A DNA stretch of 64,000 nucleotides from Aphrophora alni (lineage: Eukaryota; Arthropoda; Insecta; Hemiptera; Aphrophoridae), in contig OY740769.1 of the NCBI GenBank assembly GCA_963513935.1, positions 102,775,762 to 102,839,761 of the forward strand, given 5' to 3'. The position numbers were made by a program, and so were the translations under genes. Position 1 is the stretch's first letter. Each line of letters starts with the position of its first letter. The notes under the pieces are model-generated. The model did no database searches. It was not told the origin of the DNA and worked only from the letters and a program-made list of their open reading frames with translations. Below are positions 48,825 through 62,639 of this stretch, one piece after another.

Positions 48825-49384
48825 TATACGGGGTGTTACAAAAAAGTCAAACTGGCTATTCATTTTCGGATTATATACATCACAATGAACAAAAAACGTC
48901 AAACAAAATGTAGTCAAATTCCGTTTCATTATCTGTCTATCATTGTTATTTTACAAAAATATTGTAACTCCAGAAATAGATATGGTATTGAGTTCAGATT
49001 TGGTATAAGGATTTTGTATGTTTTGTTTTACAAGTGTAACAACACAAGGACATAATTTTTATAATGTTCAAAATGGCGATACTTAAAACAATTTTTGAGA
49101 TATTATACGCTAAAAACTTAAACGTCCGCCATTTTGAAAACTACATAATAAAGTAATTGTGTTTGGTACAATTGTAAAACATGACATACTAAATGGTTTT
49201 ATCAAATCTGAAATCAATATCTTATCTTATTTTGAAATTATAATGTTTTATTGTAAAAGAACCAAATGGCGGATGGAAGGATAATGGAGAAGAAATTGAC
49301 TATATGTTATTTGATATTTATTGTTTGTTTGTATTATATAATCCAAAAATTAATAGCCAATTCATATTTTTGGGCCACTTTATA
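48825..49384. mobile_element. Palindromic MITE, copy 2 (complete)
   Basis: Begins TATACGGGGTGTTACAAAAA and ends (reverse complement) TATAAAGTGGCCCAAAAATA, both followed inward by GGCTATT...TTTTCGGATTAT-like sequence. The interior holds CCAGAAATAGAT, TTTTGTATG, TTTTACAAGTGT and facing AAAATGGCG / CCGCCATTTTG blocks in the order of the 5-560 copy. A 101-codon minus frame (48,624-48,929) is a read-through of the repeat. Confidence 0.75.
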
Positions 49385-49489
49385 TTTTTGCTAATTGTGT
49401 TACCAGACGTTAAAAATATCCCATAACATTTACAAAGTTCATCGAGTAATTTCACTACATATTTAAAACTATAGCAATACGTATAATTT

Positions 49490-49493
<4 letters not shown>

Positions 49494-49547
<54 letters not shown>
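49494..49547. repeat. Poly(A) tract of about 54
   Basis: Uninterrupted A run. Such length suggests a young retrotransposed tail or recent slippage, but no retroelement body was recognised directly upstream apart from the MITE. Confidence 0.95.
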
Positions 49548-49548
<1 letters not shown>

Positions 49549-50730
49549 ACTTAAAATCTGTGAATTTATATCATACAATATTTTACCTTAGGTTTTCACA
49601 AAGGGGTTATCCAACAGATTTCATAATGTCAGTTTAAGATAGATTAGTTACTTTACATTTTTAAGTCACTTCTGCCATCTCCAGACGATCCATCCAGATC
49701 AATTACTCCATCAAATACACGAATTATCCTTTATCGAAGACCGCTTCCTGTATTTCTTCTTAATGACAACCATCTATCTTTCTTAACGAGTTGCAACAGT
49801 GGAGACGGTTTTAAAAATATATTTATTTTTTCTTATTTTTTCTTTGACTTCAGAAGAAGTTCTTCAGATGACGAATTACAAGCTCATTAAGTTAGAACTT
49901 TATCATTAAGTTGAAAACATTTTCTTTTAGTTTGATTCATGTTGACGTTTCTAAAGATCAGAAGTGATTAAATTATGATTTCCTTGAACGAATGAAATGT
50001 GTTTGTTTACATAGTTTGACAAATATCCAACTAATAACGAGTGATTTAATGACTTTCCGTAAGTCGTGATGTCTTCGTAACGGTGAAAAACATTACACAA
50101 ACGTCCTCAGTTATCTATTTTCAAAATCAAATAAAAACTAATTCTTATGTTAAGGGCTACATACATTTAAACAAAATTGTTATAGCATAAACTTCAATAA
50201 TATAGGCTTTATTTACTTGTTACAAATATGCGTCTTATTGCAATCTTCTACATTGTTTGGTTAAAACTACTTTTCCCTCAGGGGTTTGTTATAATAGGTA
50301 GAGGCTATGAAATCCTGAGGGAACCCACTTGGATCTGCATATGATGTCAACTACCTGAGTATTCTGCAGTAATTCAGAACCCTCAATGTTCTGAAAACAG
50401 AAGTGATGGTTTAAATAGAATGGATGTCTTTCGAATTATGGTAATAAAGTTCCATCAAGGCCGAGTTCGGTAGTTACCTACGCATGTTACCTGATATAAA
50501 CTCCAACCCTTTTACCTTTCGGGACTGTTAAGGCGATGGTGTACTATGAAAATGTCTTCAGCAACCTATCGTTGAAGTAGGAATTGAAATAACGTCTGCT
50601 ATTATTTATGCTGTTTAGAGATATTGGTAAAACAGATTCTTGACGTGCTATCCACTTCTCATGGGTGGACGTGTAGAACTTATTTTGTAGGTAAAACTAT
50701 TGTAGAAAAATTATATTTACTACGATTTTC
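49548..50730. other. Unassigned DNA
   Basis: 50,265-50,680 is GC-richer. A plus-strand frame there gives NPQCSENRSDGLNRMDVF over about 35 codons without stops. It resembles a fragment of coding sequence, but no family is recognised. Confidence 0.35.
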
Positions 50731-50733
50731 ATA

Positions 50734-50950
50734 TTAGTTTAAGTACAATCTCTGCAAATCCTAGCATCACTTATTATTTACATTTGTGGACGCTTTTCGG
50801 AGTTCCTCCATCTTTTTCCACATTTACCACTCCACTTTTTTTCTATTTGATATCTAAAATAGGACTCGAAAGGAGGAACTCTGAAATCCGTCGCTAAATA
50901 TAAATAATAAGACAATGCTAGGGCTAGCAGAATATTGTACTCAAACTAAC
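50734..50950. repeat. Inverted repeat pair, 80-bp arms
   Basis: Left arm 50,734-50,810 (TTAGTTTAAGTACAAT, TTATTATTTACATT, GAGTTCCTCC) and right arm 50,871-50,950 (the inverse order) face each other across about 60 bp. It lies immediately outside the next element and may be its flank or a separate foldback. Confidence 0.7.
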
Positions 50951-50987
50951 TATTGTATAATGATTGTAAGACATATTGTATAATGTT

Positions 50988-51977
50988 AAGGAAAACCTGG
51001 AATCCCCAAACCTCAAAACAGGAAACAAATATGGGGTGGTCTTCTCTGACCGAATCTTCTGAGATCGAAATCTTCTCTGAACGAATTATTTTCTCACTGA
51101 AGATTCTCTGACGAAAATAATGGTTATATTGTCGTCTTCGACCTAATCTTCTGTGACCGAATTCTTCTCTGACCGAAAATACGTCATAGTTTTTTTGTCT
51201 GACCGAAACAGTTGTTTCATTTTTTTTTTAAATCGTCTTTTTCAACCGAATCTTCCGTAACGGAAATCTTCTCTGACTGAAAATTCGTCACGGGTTTCTT
51301 CTCTGACGAAAAGAACTGCTCTGCGTAAAGCCGGCATATGGGAAAGAAGGCGCATGCGATTTAATTGATATTCAACGCAAAGCGTTTTTAAAAATTCCCA
51401 CTATCCCATATACACTTTTTAGACAACTTTTTGCAAACTATAGGAATAAAAATTGATTAAATGGTTAGTTGACATTAGGTTTTATCAATTGTGTATCCGT
51501 TGAAGAGAAGTTTTCTAAGGCGAGACCATGCGATTCTGGCATTTAAACATACTCGTATAAATAGTATGTCTCTTCAAATCCAAGAATCACCAATAGGCTT
51601 GAATCGACTTCTCTGGCCGAAAAGATTGTTCAGGTTTCTTCTCTGATCGAACTTTTAAACTTGTTTTCTTCTATGACTGAAACTTTTTTTTACACGGTCA
51701 GAGAAAACGTTTAGAATCTTCTCTGACCAAAAAAATATATAAATTTCTTATCTGACCGAATCTTCTCTGACCGAAAGATTTATATGACATATTTTCGGTC
51801 AGAGAAGATTCGGTCTCAGAACGCCTCACCAACAAATATATGACGGTGATAAATCCCATTATGTTCATTATAAAATATACAATATATCCTAATATGTAAT
51901 GAACATACCTAGATACATCACAACAGTCTTAGTTTGGTTTCAAGTTTCTTGTGATTTGGGGAGTCCTGGTTTTCCCT
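50988..51977. mobile_element. Inverted-repeat element carrying a TTCTCTGACCGAA motif array
   Basis: Outer inverted ends are AAGGAAAACCTGGAATCCCC (50,988-51,007) and, on the other strand, AGGGAAAACCAGGACTCCCC (51,977-51,958). A second inverted pair, GGTGGTCTTCTCTGACCGAA (51,035-51,054) versus the inverse at about 51,794-51,830, lies inside. The space between is filled with copies of one short motif plus a 290-bp unrelated centre (about 51,310-51,600). No open frame of note. No matching element family is known to me. Confidence 0.65.
51042..51822. repeat. Interspersed 13-bp motif array, TTCTCTGACCGAA
   Basis: Exact or near copies at 51,042, 51,057, 51,073, 51,104, 51,149, 51,165, about 51,195, about 51,269, about 51,299, about 51,609, about 51,638, about 51,668, about 51,718, about 51,748 and about 51,762, with inverted copies near 51,695 and at 51,794-51,822. 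Spacing is irregular (15 to 50 bp, with one 300-bp gap), so this is not a simple tandem array. Substitutions cluster at the CC of GACCGAA. Confidence 0.85.
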
Positions 51978-52720
51978 ATTGTGAATATTGCTACATTGTT
52001 CCTGTTTATAATAGGAAAAATCCTAAGATAAAATAATTATCTAATATTTTAGCTATTTAACAAAAATGATATTCTTATGGAATAAATGTTTCACCGTTAG
52101 ATGTAGGTACCTAAATAATGGTATCTCTGTAACTAATTATATTAATTAATATCCTTTGTTTAATACTTTTATACACTTTTACACAACTCTAAAGGTCAGA
52201 TGAGTCTAACTTTTGAAAGTTGCCCTAGCAGAATACCATCTGACATGTTTAGCGTGAGAGATATAACGTCGTTACACCAGACAGCCTCGCTTAGAATTAG
52301 CGAAATGTTGTTGACTTTTCACTGTCTTATTTTAGGACACGAAACTTGTGCTTGATTTTAAAGAGATTATTTTCAACATGTCAGATTTAGATTAACTGTT
52401 ATTAGTTTCAACACATATATTTTATAAAAAGATATCGTTAAAAGTAACTGATCTACAATAAATAAACTGTTAGAGATACGTATCTTGGTCGTGTCACTGT
52501 CTTACAAACTGTCATTCCTAATTCGTGTCCTAAATAAAGAATTAAAACCAAAGAGATCATTCAATTAACGTTACTGTCACACTTTAAAATATCAAGTTAT
52601 TAAAACAGATTATAGTAGATATATGTACACAAATAGTAATAATAATTGTTATTTTTGAATTAAATGATAAGATCTAATGAACATCTCATCTCCTGAACAG
52701 TCATTTACACTTGACACTTT
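51978..52720. other. Unassigned AT-rich DNA
   Basis: Nothing recognised. Confidence 0.4.
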
Positions 52721-54360
<1,640 letters not shown>

Positions 54361-54366
54361 TAGAAT

Positions 54367-54665
54367 AGAATAAGTACCTTACCTCAATATCCGTCACTTG
54401 AACTCTTCTATTGAAATAAAACGCGTTTCAGGACTTCTATCTCATTATTAGATATCAAAACTGGTGTGGACCTACAACACTTGCAAGACGTTATTGTCTT
54501 GATATGTTTCGTTTTAATTGTGTTTTGTGTGATTTATTTTAATGTGAAGATCTCATATGAGTGTCAAATAAGTTTTGATATCTGATGATCGGATTATAGT
54601 CCCGATAGGCGTCATATTTAGATAGAAGAGCTCAAGGAACGGGTAGTAAGGTAAGGTACGTATTC
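54367..54665. mobile_element. Foldback element with hammerhead-like core (third family)
   Basis: Arms 54,367-54,461 and 54,571-54,665 are inverted: GTACCTTACC, GAACTCTTCTAT and GATATCAAAAC on the left, their inverses on the right, about 75% alike. The left arm (minus) keeps GAAACGCGT but has a mutated box I. The right arm (plus) keeps CTGATGA at 54,582-54,588 but has lost GAAA. Read together, they imply an ancestral CTGATGA...GAAACGCGT arm. Confidence 0.65.
54421..54455 (-). ncRNA. Decayed hammerhead-like core, third family
   Basis: The minus strand reads ATATC-TAATAATGAGATAG, then AAGTCCTGAAACGCGT. GAAACGCGT is intact, while box I has changed from the CTGATGA kept in the partner arm. It is not expected to be active. 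Confidence 0.25.
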
Positions 54666-56905
54666 TGCTTAACAATAATAGGTTAAAATAATATTTTTTG
54701 TTAATATTTTGAAGTAAGACTGTCTTATAATATGAAGAGTATACTTAACTATAATTATTCGCCAATATATGATTATTTTTAAAAGCAAAGCAGATTTAGA
54801 ACCTATTTAAATATATAAGTATTTTTTTTCGAAGAAACCGTCCATGGGTTTTATTTTTTATTTTTTCAGTGACAATTACTGAAATTACTTTCTTGGTGAC
54901 AAGTGATTGAGGCAGTTTCTGTAATGTTTTTACATCGTTTATTTTATACAATGTTATAGTATAACAATAACTAAAATGTATTATTATAGGAGTAACAATA
55001 GTATCACTAGCAACGAATATAAATAAGAGATAAATATTTTATTAATCTTATTTTTCTTTACAATATATAATAATTTTATGTTTGAATGGAAACGAAAATA
55101 CATTATAAGAGAAAACTATTTATAATATATGAAACATGAAATAAATACGTACTAAACGATTTAAAATAAATCGCGAATGAAAAATATCTTAAAAGAAATC
55201 TTTTTCCATTAAATTATACTTAATAAAATCATAAAACCATTAAATTATACTTAATAAAATCATAAAAATTTTACGAACTTTATTTCATTAAAAAAAAATT
55301 TATTTCTCAACAATAAAATAACTCAAGAGAACGCTTCAACTACGGTAATTTGACTTCATATCAACGTAATTATTTTAGCTACAATGAAAATGGCAACAAC
55401 GTCGTAGCGCCGCTTTTGATTTAATAAAAATATTATTTGTGAAAAATATGTTTAAGTTTTGTTTAAAGTTTTGACTTCTAGGTAGTCATCCTTAATTTGA
55501 CGTGTTGTGATAACTTTGAATTAAGAAAAATTATGTATTTGATTATTAATCATAGAATATTAATAGATGAGTGAAATCCCGAGCGTTCCTAGCTGTATCA
55601 ACACTTTTTGCATCTAGTCTTAAATTATATCCCTCTCTTTCATATTTCCTGTCAGTTTTCTCATAACCAACCTTTTATCTCTCCTGGCCGTAGCGCTATT
55701 AAAGTATTCGAGATATAGGAGACTATTTAATCGTCATTACTTCTGTTTGTTTTAAGCGATGTTAACCATCTTTAAACAATAAAAGTAAACAAATCCAGTT
55801 TCAGGAGCTTAATACTCTATCAGAATAGCGCTTACAGTATATAGTTGTTACAAAAGTGCAGATAGCCTTGTATACACGAAGTGACTTCTTGGTGACCTAC
55901 AGCAACTTTGTGAGCCAATCACGTTACAAAAAGATACAACTTCACATTGGAGGGCAGAGACTAGTGGAGCTGGAAGTGGACAAATAATTTATAAAATTAA
56001 AAAACGACCATTATGAGACATGGGTAGTATCGTTTATGAAATAAGGAAATGTAGGGGCATACATGGGAAGTTGGTAATGTTCTAAAAAAAAATTCAACGA
56101 AAGCAGATAAGAAGGTTTTAGGTAAAAATATTCCACAAGTTTGACTTCAGCTTCACTGAGGCGTAGCAACGTGGTATAATAAAGAATCTTTGATGTTTTC
56201 TCCTCAAGAATAGGGATGGATCCAAAACGTATTTTCCTTTTTTAATAAGATATAAGTACAATTTATTCGAACCATTTTATAACTGAAATGAGATCCGTCG
56301 AACCATGTTTTTGGCTATAAATAGTTATGAGTTAAGTGGTTACTAAAAGGAGCGGCACCACACAAGAAGCCAAGTCTGAGTGATGTTTTATGAAACTGAA
56401 CTATAGGGGTTAACATCATGGTAAATAGTATGTGTGAGTCTGGAGACAAACCTTCGAATTTTATATGACTGAGATATACTTAAGATGTGCATTAAAACAA
56501 CGCACCTTTTATGTTAAATAGGTTTTGATTTGTCAGTGATTGTTAACAATCCAAAAATGTTGTTCAATCTAAACGGTGTAAGTATTATTAGAATTATTCT
56601 AAAAGTAATAGAGTATACTCAAAATTGTGGGGGCAATAACCTCTTGTTGATATATTTGTGAGTGATGACGAACAGATTCCATTAAACTTCAAGTATCTAA
56701 TATTGGATAACGAAAAATATTTATTATTTTAAAGTTGACTATTTTTGATTTCTTTGATGAATATTATTTAGTTTAATTCCTTCGTTTGTATACGTCCGTA
56801 AAAGTGTTTAAAAAACATCAAAAGAAGTTTATATTTAATGTAGAATTCAATTTGTTTACTGAATTCATTAGAAAATCATTAGAACTATTTATGTAATTGT
56901 CAAGT
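54666..56905. other. Unassigned AT-rich DNA
   Basis: Contains a perfect two-copy 31-bp tandem repeat at 55,206-55,267 (unit starts CCATTAAATTATACTTAATA). A moderately GC-richer segment at 55,590-56,060 has no recognised frame. Confidence 0.4.
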
Positions 56906-56910
56906 AATGT

Positions 56911-57105
56911 GTAGTGCCGTTACATATATATTTTTATTCTGAACATTTTAATAATTTCTTTATAATATTAAAAAAAAAAATATTATACTACTAATTTGTA
57001 CTTTATTTTTTATAAACTTGGAGTTTTTGTATCGCTGAAGAATGTTTAGTGATTTATAGTGCCGTTATAAATATAATTTTATACATTTATGTAATTTTAT
57101 TACGA

Positions 57106-57152
<47 letters not shown>

Positions 57153-57209
57153 TGCTATTTTGTTGCTTCATGTTTTAATAAATTTTGAGTTTTTGTATCG
57201 CTGAAAAAA
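56911..57209 (+). repeat. Two-unit tandem duplication, about 145 bp, interrupted by (TA)n
   Basis: Both units run from TAGTGCCGTTA to GAGTTTTTGTATCGCTGAA (56,911-57,045 and 57,057-57,209). The second contains a (TA)n expansion at about 57,109-57,151. Confidence 0.75.
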
Positions 57210-58385
57210 CTGACTGCAACACACTAGAGATTTCAAATCAATAATAACGTTAAAGTTTGATTTAGAATTATAGAATTTAATTTTGTAAAATGATATATTT
57301 CCCGTCAAAGATAACTGCTGTCAAGAATATTTGTTGAGTACAATAGCGGTATTTATATTAACGGCAATTAATTGCTAAGGAAACGGATTTTTGTTATTGA
57401 CTATCTACGGAATTAATATAAAATCACTGGTTATGTTAGCTTATCTAGAGAAACAATAACAAATTGCTATTCGTTATTAACTAATTCTGTTTCCTTTATC
57501 TAATATCGAAGAAAGATACCTTCTCAACAAATATATATTATCTTACAGGTGATTACGTTTGTACTCTAGATATATTTATTGCCGCTAGGAGTAGCACAGC
57601 TTTAGTAATAGAATACCTTTGACCTCAAATGTCTCGGCACATAGAAAAATATCGAAAATAATACTTCTAACGACCTGTCTTGGTCCGTTTAATTGCATAC
57701 GAAAATTATTGAAATGGGTTGAAAATTTTTTGAGACAAGACAAAATGAATTATCAATCGACATCATGGACGTTCCTATCAAAAAAAAGAAAGAAAAGAAA
57801 AAAAAGTCATAATCTCACCAACATGAAGAGTGCAAATATATTATTATTTTATTTTATTTTGACATTTAAAAATTATTGCATTCAAATAATAATATTTAGT
57901 AATAAATGTGTATCTGTTTTGATTTGTATTTATTTAATATGCATAGTTTACAAATATTTATAATGGATGGAATTGTATTGTAAAAACTTACTTAAAAAAA
58001 AAAGTTTTTTATTTTACATATAGTATTTTAAATATTAGGTATCAACCTAAGAAATAAAATTGGAGAAATATTATAAAAAAAACGGAGTGTTTAAAAGACG
58101 CTTTGGTGAACAGATAATAACTTCAACTTTGGTTTCACAATAGTACCTTAAAACCAGCTATGCTTTTGGTAGTGAAAGTTAAATGTTAAATAAAATATAC
58201 GAACAAAAATTATAAGGTACACAAATTATATATTTAATTGTTACAGTTTTTTGACGATATTCTAGACTAGATAAAATTTAGATATTCTGGGAAAATTTTA
58301 AAGTAAACAATATTTTAGAAATTAATAAATTTTGTCAGAATAGTTTTGGAATTTAGAAATAATGAATAAAAAATAAAAAATCTTA
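57210..58385. other. Unassigned AT-rich DNA with one longer open frame
   Basis: A 114-codon plus frame (57,619-57,963, non-ATG start) includes KKRKKRKK from an A-rich run and a hydrophobic AT-rich tail. No domain is recognised, and it looks like chance. Confidence 0.35.
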
Positions 58386-58391
58386 CCAAAA

Positions 58392-58490
58392 TTGGCATGG
58401 ATTCCCAACCAATAGGAAGATGGTACTTTGGCTGACTTCGACAAAGATGGAGAGACACCTTCAAGAGTCATAAGGGTGTTCCTTAAGACC
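58392..58490 (+). mobile_element. Tiny non-LTR retrotransposon relic
   Basis: The plus strand reads MDSQPIGRWYFG, stop, LRQRWRDTF, resembling the GRR--GRPRQRW-D block near the C terminus of non-LTR polymerases. It is short and isolated, so the call is tentative. Confidence 0.3.
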
Positions 58491-61400
58491 TAATCTATGT
58501 ACGTTCGTGATGATTAGAAATGGTTATATTCTAATTATTTAGTTTCTTACATGATTATAAAAATAGCAACAAAACGTGTTTTAAAAGTAATCAAATTAAA
58601 TATTACTTTTTTTTTATAAACTCGAGCTCTAATTTATTTGTAATATTTACAATATTCTTTATTTAGTTAATACATATTGTACAACATTTAAATATGACTA
58701 AAATTTTATATAAAACAAAACATATTACAGCTGCACTATTCAGAATTCGCTTCCCAATATTTTACTAGAAAGAAGATGTAGGTTTGTATGTCCTACTTCA
58801 AGGACACTATCGGGAGTGTTTACATAAAGGAAATTGAACTCAGAAGAGCTTGGTTACGCTTCGGTGTGATTTCAAATGACTTTTTGTACTCCACCGATTG
58901 TGGCTGATATTTGCATAATCTGATTCTTCTTATTGGACCGTGTCTGTAATGTTCTATCAAACTATTTCAAGAATAGTTTTAACAATGTGTTGTTTTTAAT
59001 TTTTTTTTTCTTTAACGATCTCGACGTTTATACAATTATATCTTTCCTACTTCATTTTATTTTTAATACGTAATAAATGTCTAGATAAATGAAAAGATAA
59101 TATGTATATGTCATTAATTATTAATAATTTATAAATATTATAAAAAACTAAATGTTTTCAAAAAACTATTGTATTAATTTATATAAAATTTGAAAATAGT
59201 TCTGAAAATGAAGTTGAGCAACAAAAAGTGTCGGTCATTAGTTCTTCCATAAAACATAGTTTGTAATTATCAACCAATTGGATTGGTGACTGATATTGAA
59301 ATTTGGAGTTAGGGGGTGAAAATTAATTGTATCCAACAAAAAAAAAACAAAACAAACAAACAAAAAGTAAAAGTAAACTTTTGTTCAATATTATAATAGT
59401 ATCTTAAATAGTTTCTAAACAAATAATCTAAAGACAATAAATTGTTTCTCTTTTCTTAACCCAAATATAAGAAACCGAAAAACTGATTAGTAATAATAAT
59501 ACTTAGGCTATAACATGCATTTTATTATTATTTTTATTGAAAACATCTACGTATGCAACAAAAATTATGTAGCTAGAAATGTCTCTAAATGATTTAATAA
59601 ATAAAGATTGATATTAATGGAGATTAATTTTGATGTGCGTAGAACTATAAGCTTTAAGATGGGATGTTAATACGCAATATGAGTCGTAGATTGGTCTAGT
59701 GCCTAGATCTCCTACTTAAGTACAAATTATTTCAGGATTATCACAGTGAAAACTTAAAAAAATTGTGGTGTTGACCCAACATCGTGAGGATAATCGGGGA
59801 GTTACTATTATTAGCGAACGAAGGTCATGAAAGCTAGATTAACAAGGTTAGGAACTCGATTTTCTTACCAATCATCGTCCCTATAAGATTCGCACAACTG
59901 GATGTTGAGTGTATATTTATTTATATTTTTTATTTATCTTTGTTAATACTCACTGTATTATTGATAAATACCAAATGGGTGAATATTTATTGGTCGAATT
60001 CCCTTCCCTGACTGTAAATTGTAAAGTTGAAATACCTGAAACAATTAATAAACAGACTAAGTTTTGATATAATATAATTATATGCTAAGAATTTCAAACA
60101 CAAATATTTATATAACATATACCTATATTACAAAAAAATATTACGATAGCAGCCTCAAACTGTGTAAAACTCAGAGTGGCTTCATTTTGAAATTAATATG
60201 GTGAGTTATCGTTACGAAACAACTATGAAGAATTGTTCACATTTTGGTGAAAATACGAAGATTAGTAACTAAAGTTTTAATATAAAATATCAAGTAAATG
60301 AATATTACATTTCGGGAGTAATTGGAAGAAACGATGGAAAATTTTTACCGTAACTCAATTTATTTACACTAACTTCGATATGACGGACACTCTGACTCAA
60401 GCCAAGCACCTGAACACTATGGTGGCCTAAATATATATAATCTGATTATGCTAAATTAGAAGCAAAATTTAAATATACAGGCGCCTAAAAAGATACACCC
60501 ATCAACCCTTTTTCCCCACAATTTTCATCACATCGATTGCGGAATAATACACCTGACACCACGTGCTATTATGTAAGTAGGATGTGTCATTAATAGTTTA
60601 AATCAGTAATTATTTCACAATCTATCTCATTTAACAACCCAAAAACCAAATATAACAACTAAAAATTTCAGCACCAAAATTTTCAGATCTGTATGTGTCG
60701 ACAAAAAATGAAATTAAACCATGGAAGCCATCTTTGAAAAAAAATACAATAGGGTCTAAATTTGTTTTGCTTGTGCCATAAACAGGTTCTTAGCGTGAAG
60801 TGTACTTGATTAAAACCAACCTTTTATGGTCACGATTCATTTAGGTTATTTGCAAATTATTATTTCTAAAAAAAAAAAAAATTTTTTTACTTACAATTTT
60901 CTATAAGGGTTTAAATTGTAATTCTTCACCAAAATTTAATCTAAATCAGTCGGTAGATGACCAATGTTTCGTTGTTATTTTTATTTTTGGAGTGATGGCG
61001 AGCAATACGTTATGTTTGTATCCTTAGAGACTACACTTGAGGAAAATATGTAAAAAGCAATTACTGCCAATTTTGATAAAATATTAATTTTGTAATTTAT
61101 CGAAAAAAAATAATCTGGAGATGAGCCCAAAATATGGTGAAGCCCAAAATAATATGATTACAATCGGTCCACGCGCTTGGGCTTTAGAGGTTAGTAGAGA
61201 CGCCAGACGACAGGCTCAAGAGAAACACACATAAAAAAAAGACAGAACTTAGGGTAACCAACAACAGATATAGCGCCCCAAAATCGATTTGTTTACCCAT
61301 CATATAAATTTCTTTATATAAGGATATTATCCGTATAGTTATCTTAGATTGACAGTGGTGGGACTGGGCAAGTGACAATTAAATTTGAGACTCACGAAGA

Positions 61401-61630
61401 TTGCTCGATTAGTAGCTCCTTTTTAGATTTATTTTTATTTTTAGAATTCGCACACGATAATGCTCAATAACCCTCAGGGAACATATACATGATTTTTTAG
61501 CAATGTTTGTGATATTCCCTAATTAAACCCATTTCCGTCATTACCAACTGCACAAAATTGGCGGAAGCGTTACTCGCTCACATAATAAATTTCCCAGTAA
61601 TGCAAAGTTACAGCATTGCTTAGATTCTAA
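58491..61630. other. Unassigned AT-rich DNA
   Basis: No gene recognised. A possible MITE start (TATACAGGCGCCTAAAAAG) lies at about 60,475. Confidence 0.4.
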
Positions 61631-61639
61631 GGATATGGT

Positions 61640-61945
61640 TAAAACTGAGTTTAGGTTTGATGAAGTTATGATATCTGGTATGATAAACCTCATCGGTTTA
61701 TGCTACGTCTCGAACCCCAAATTGCTATCTGTAAAATTTGTCAATGTTCTGGTGGGTCTGATGCCATCGTACAGCCATGTCATTGTAGCAGGAGACATCA
61801 GTACTGACCTTTAGCGACCTAAAACATTTGGTTTGACTTATTTGATTGGCATGTTTTTCTCTTGAAGTATGATTTTACTGCCTCTCAATGCGAATCACTT
61901 CACGTGTGTGTCTGCAATACTGTCATTGTGTTACATAATTACATG
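61640..61945 (+). mobile_element. Non-LTR retrotransposon endonuclease-domain relic
   Basis: A stop-free stretch from about 61,720 to 61,811 reads SNPKLLSVKFVN, then VLVGLMPSYSHVIVAGDIST and DL before a stop at 61,812-61,814. VIVAGD(F/I)N is the metal-binding GDFN motif of the apurinic-endonuclease-like domain that nicks target DNA (Asp at 61,794-61,796; the following Asn is Ser here). The upstream F--VL--L-PSYSH helix is also typical. After the stop, RPKTFGLTYLIGMFF continues in the same frame. RT motifs downstream are not visible. Confidence 0.7.
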
Positions 61946-62639
61946 AAAATAATTTAAAGTTTTTGAAGTGTATTGGACCTTAAAGATATAGCAAGAAATT
62001 TTAGTTTAAAAACATTCACCGTTAGAAAATTTCGAACGATCTATAACTAATAACAGATAACAATCTTAGTAGTTATAAAGTTAGTCTTTAAATAATTTAG
62101 ATCTTTATAAGTAAGTTATAACCTCTCCAACTATATGAGAGTATCTTTGCACGCTTTCATATGAGCAGCGTAGCGTTCCCCTACACCACAGTTATTAATG
62201 CATGCCAATGTGTGTACGCATGCTTACATACTGAGCATCTTAATGAGATCTACTCGTCTCCCAAAAACAGTCTTCAAACATAATTCTTCTTTCAGCTACT
62301 TCTAAGTTTTAATTTGAAGATTAATATTCTTATAAATTGTAAATGTTAAACTAAAATAACGCACCAAATTGTTTTAGCAAGTAAAAAATGCTACTGTTTA
62401 TTAATAAGTCAAAAATATTGACCATTGTTATTAAAACCTCGTTTTTAATGAAATATAATTTATAACTGTACGATTATGACACAATCTACGTACGTTTGGG
62501 CTTTTATTTAAATATATTATTATTTTGTCAAAGTCTGCGTCCATTTTTACTTTTTTACTAACTACCGAACAGACGTTTTTAGCGACAATTACTTTTAGTA
62601 GGTTTTTATTAAATTTTGAGGATCAGTGAATGAGAAACT
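61946..62639. other. Unassigned DNA
   Basis: 62,150-62,240 is GC-richer and includes facing GCATGC sites (about 62,201 and 62,218). Nothing else was recognised. Confidence 0.35.

Noticed and set aside
48624..48929. 101-codon minus open frame, and the similar frame at 416-604
   Set aside because: Both read through the same palindromic MITE sequence; similarity comes from the repeat, not a protein.
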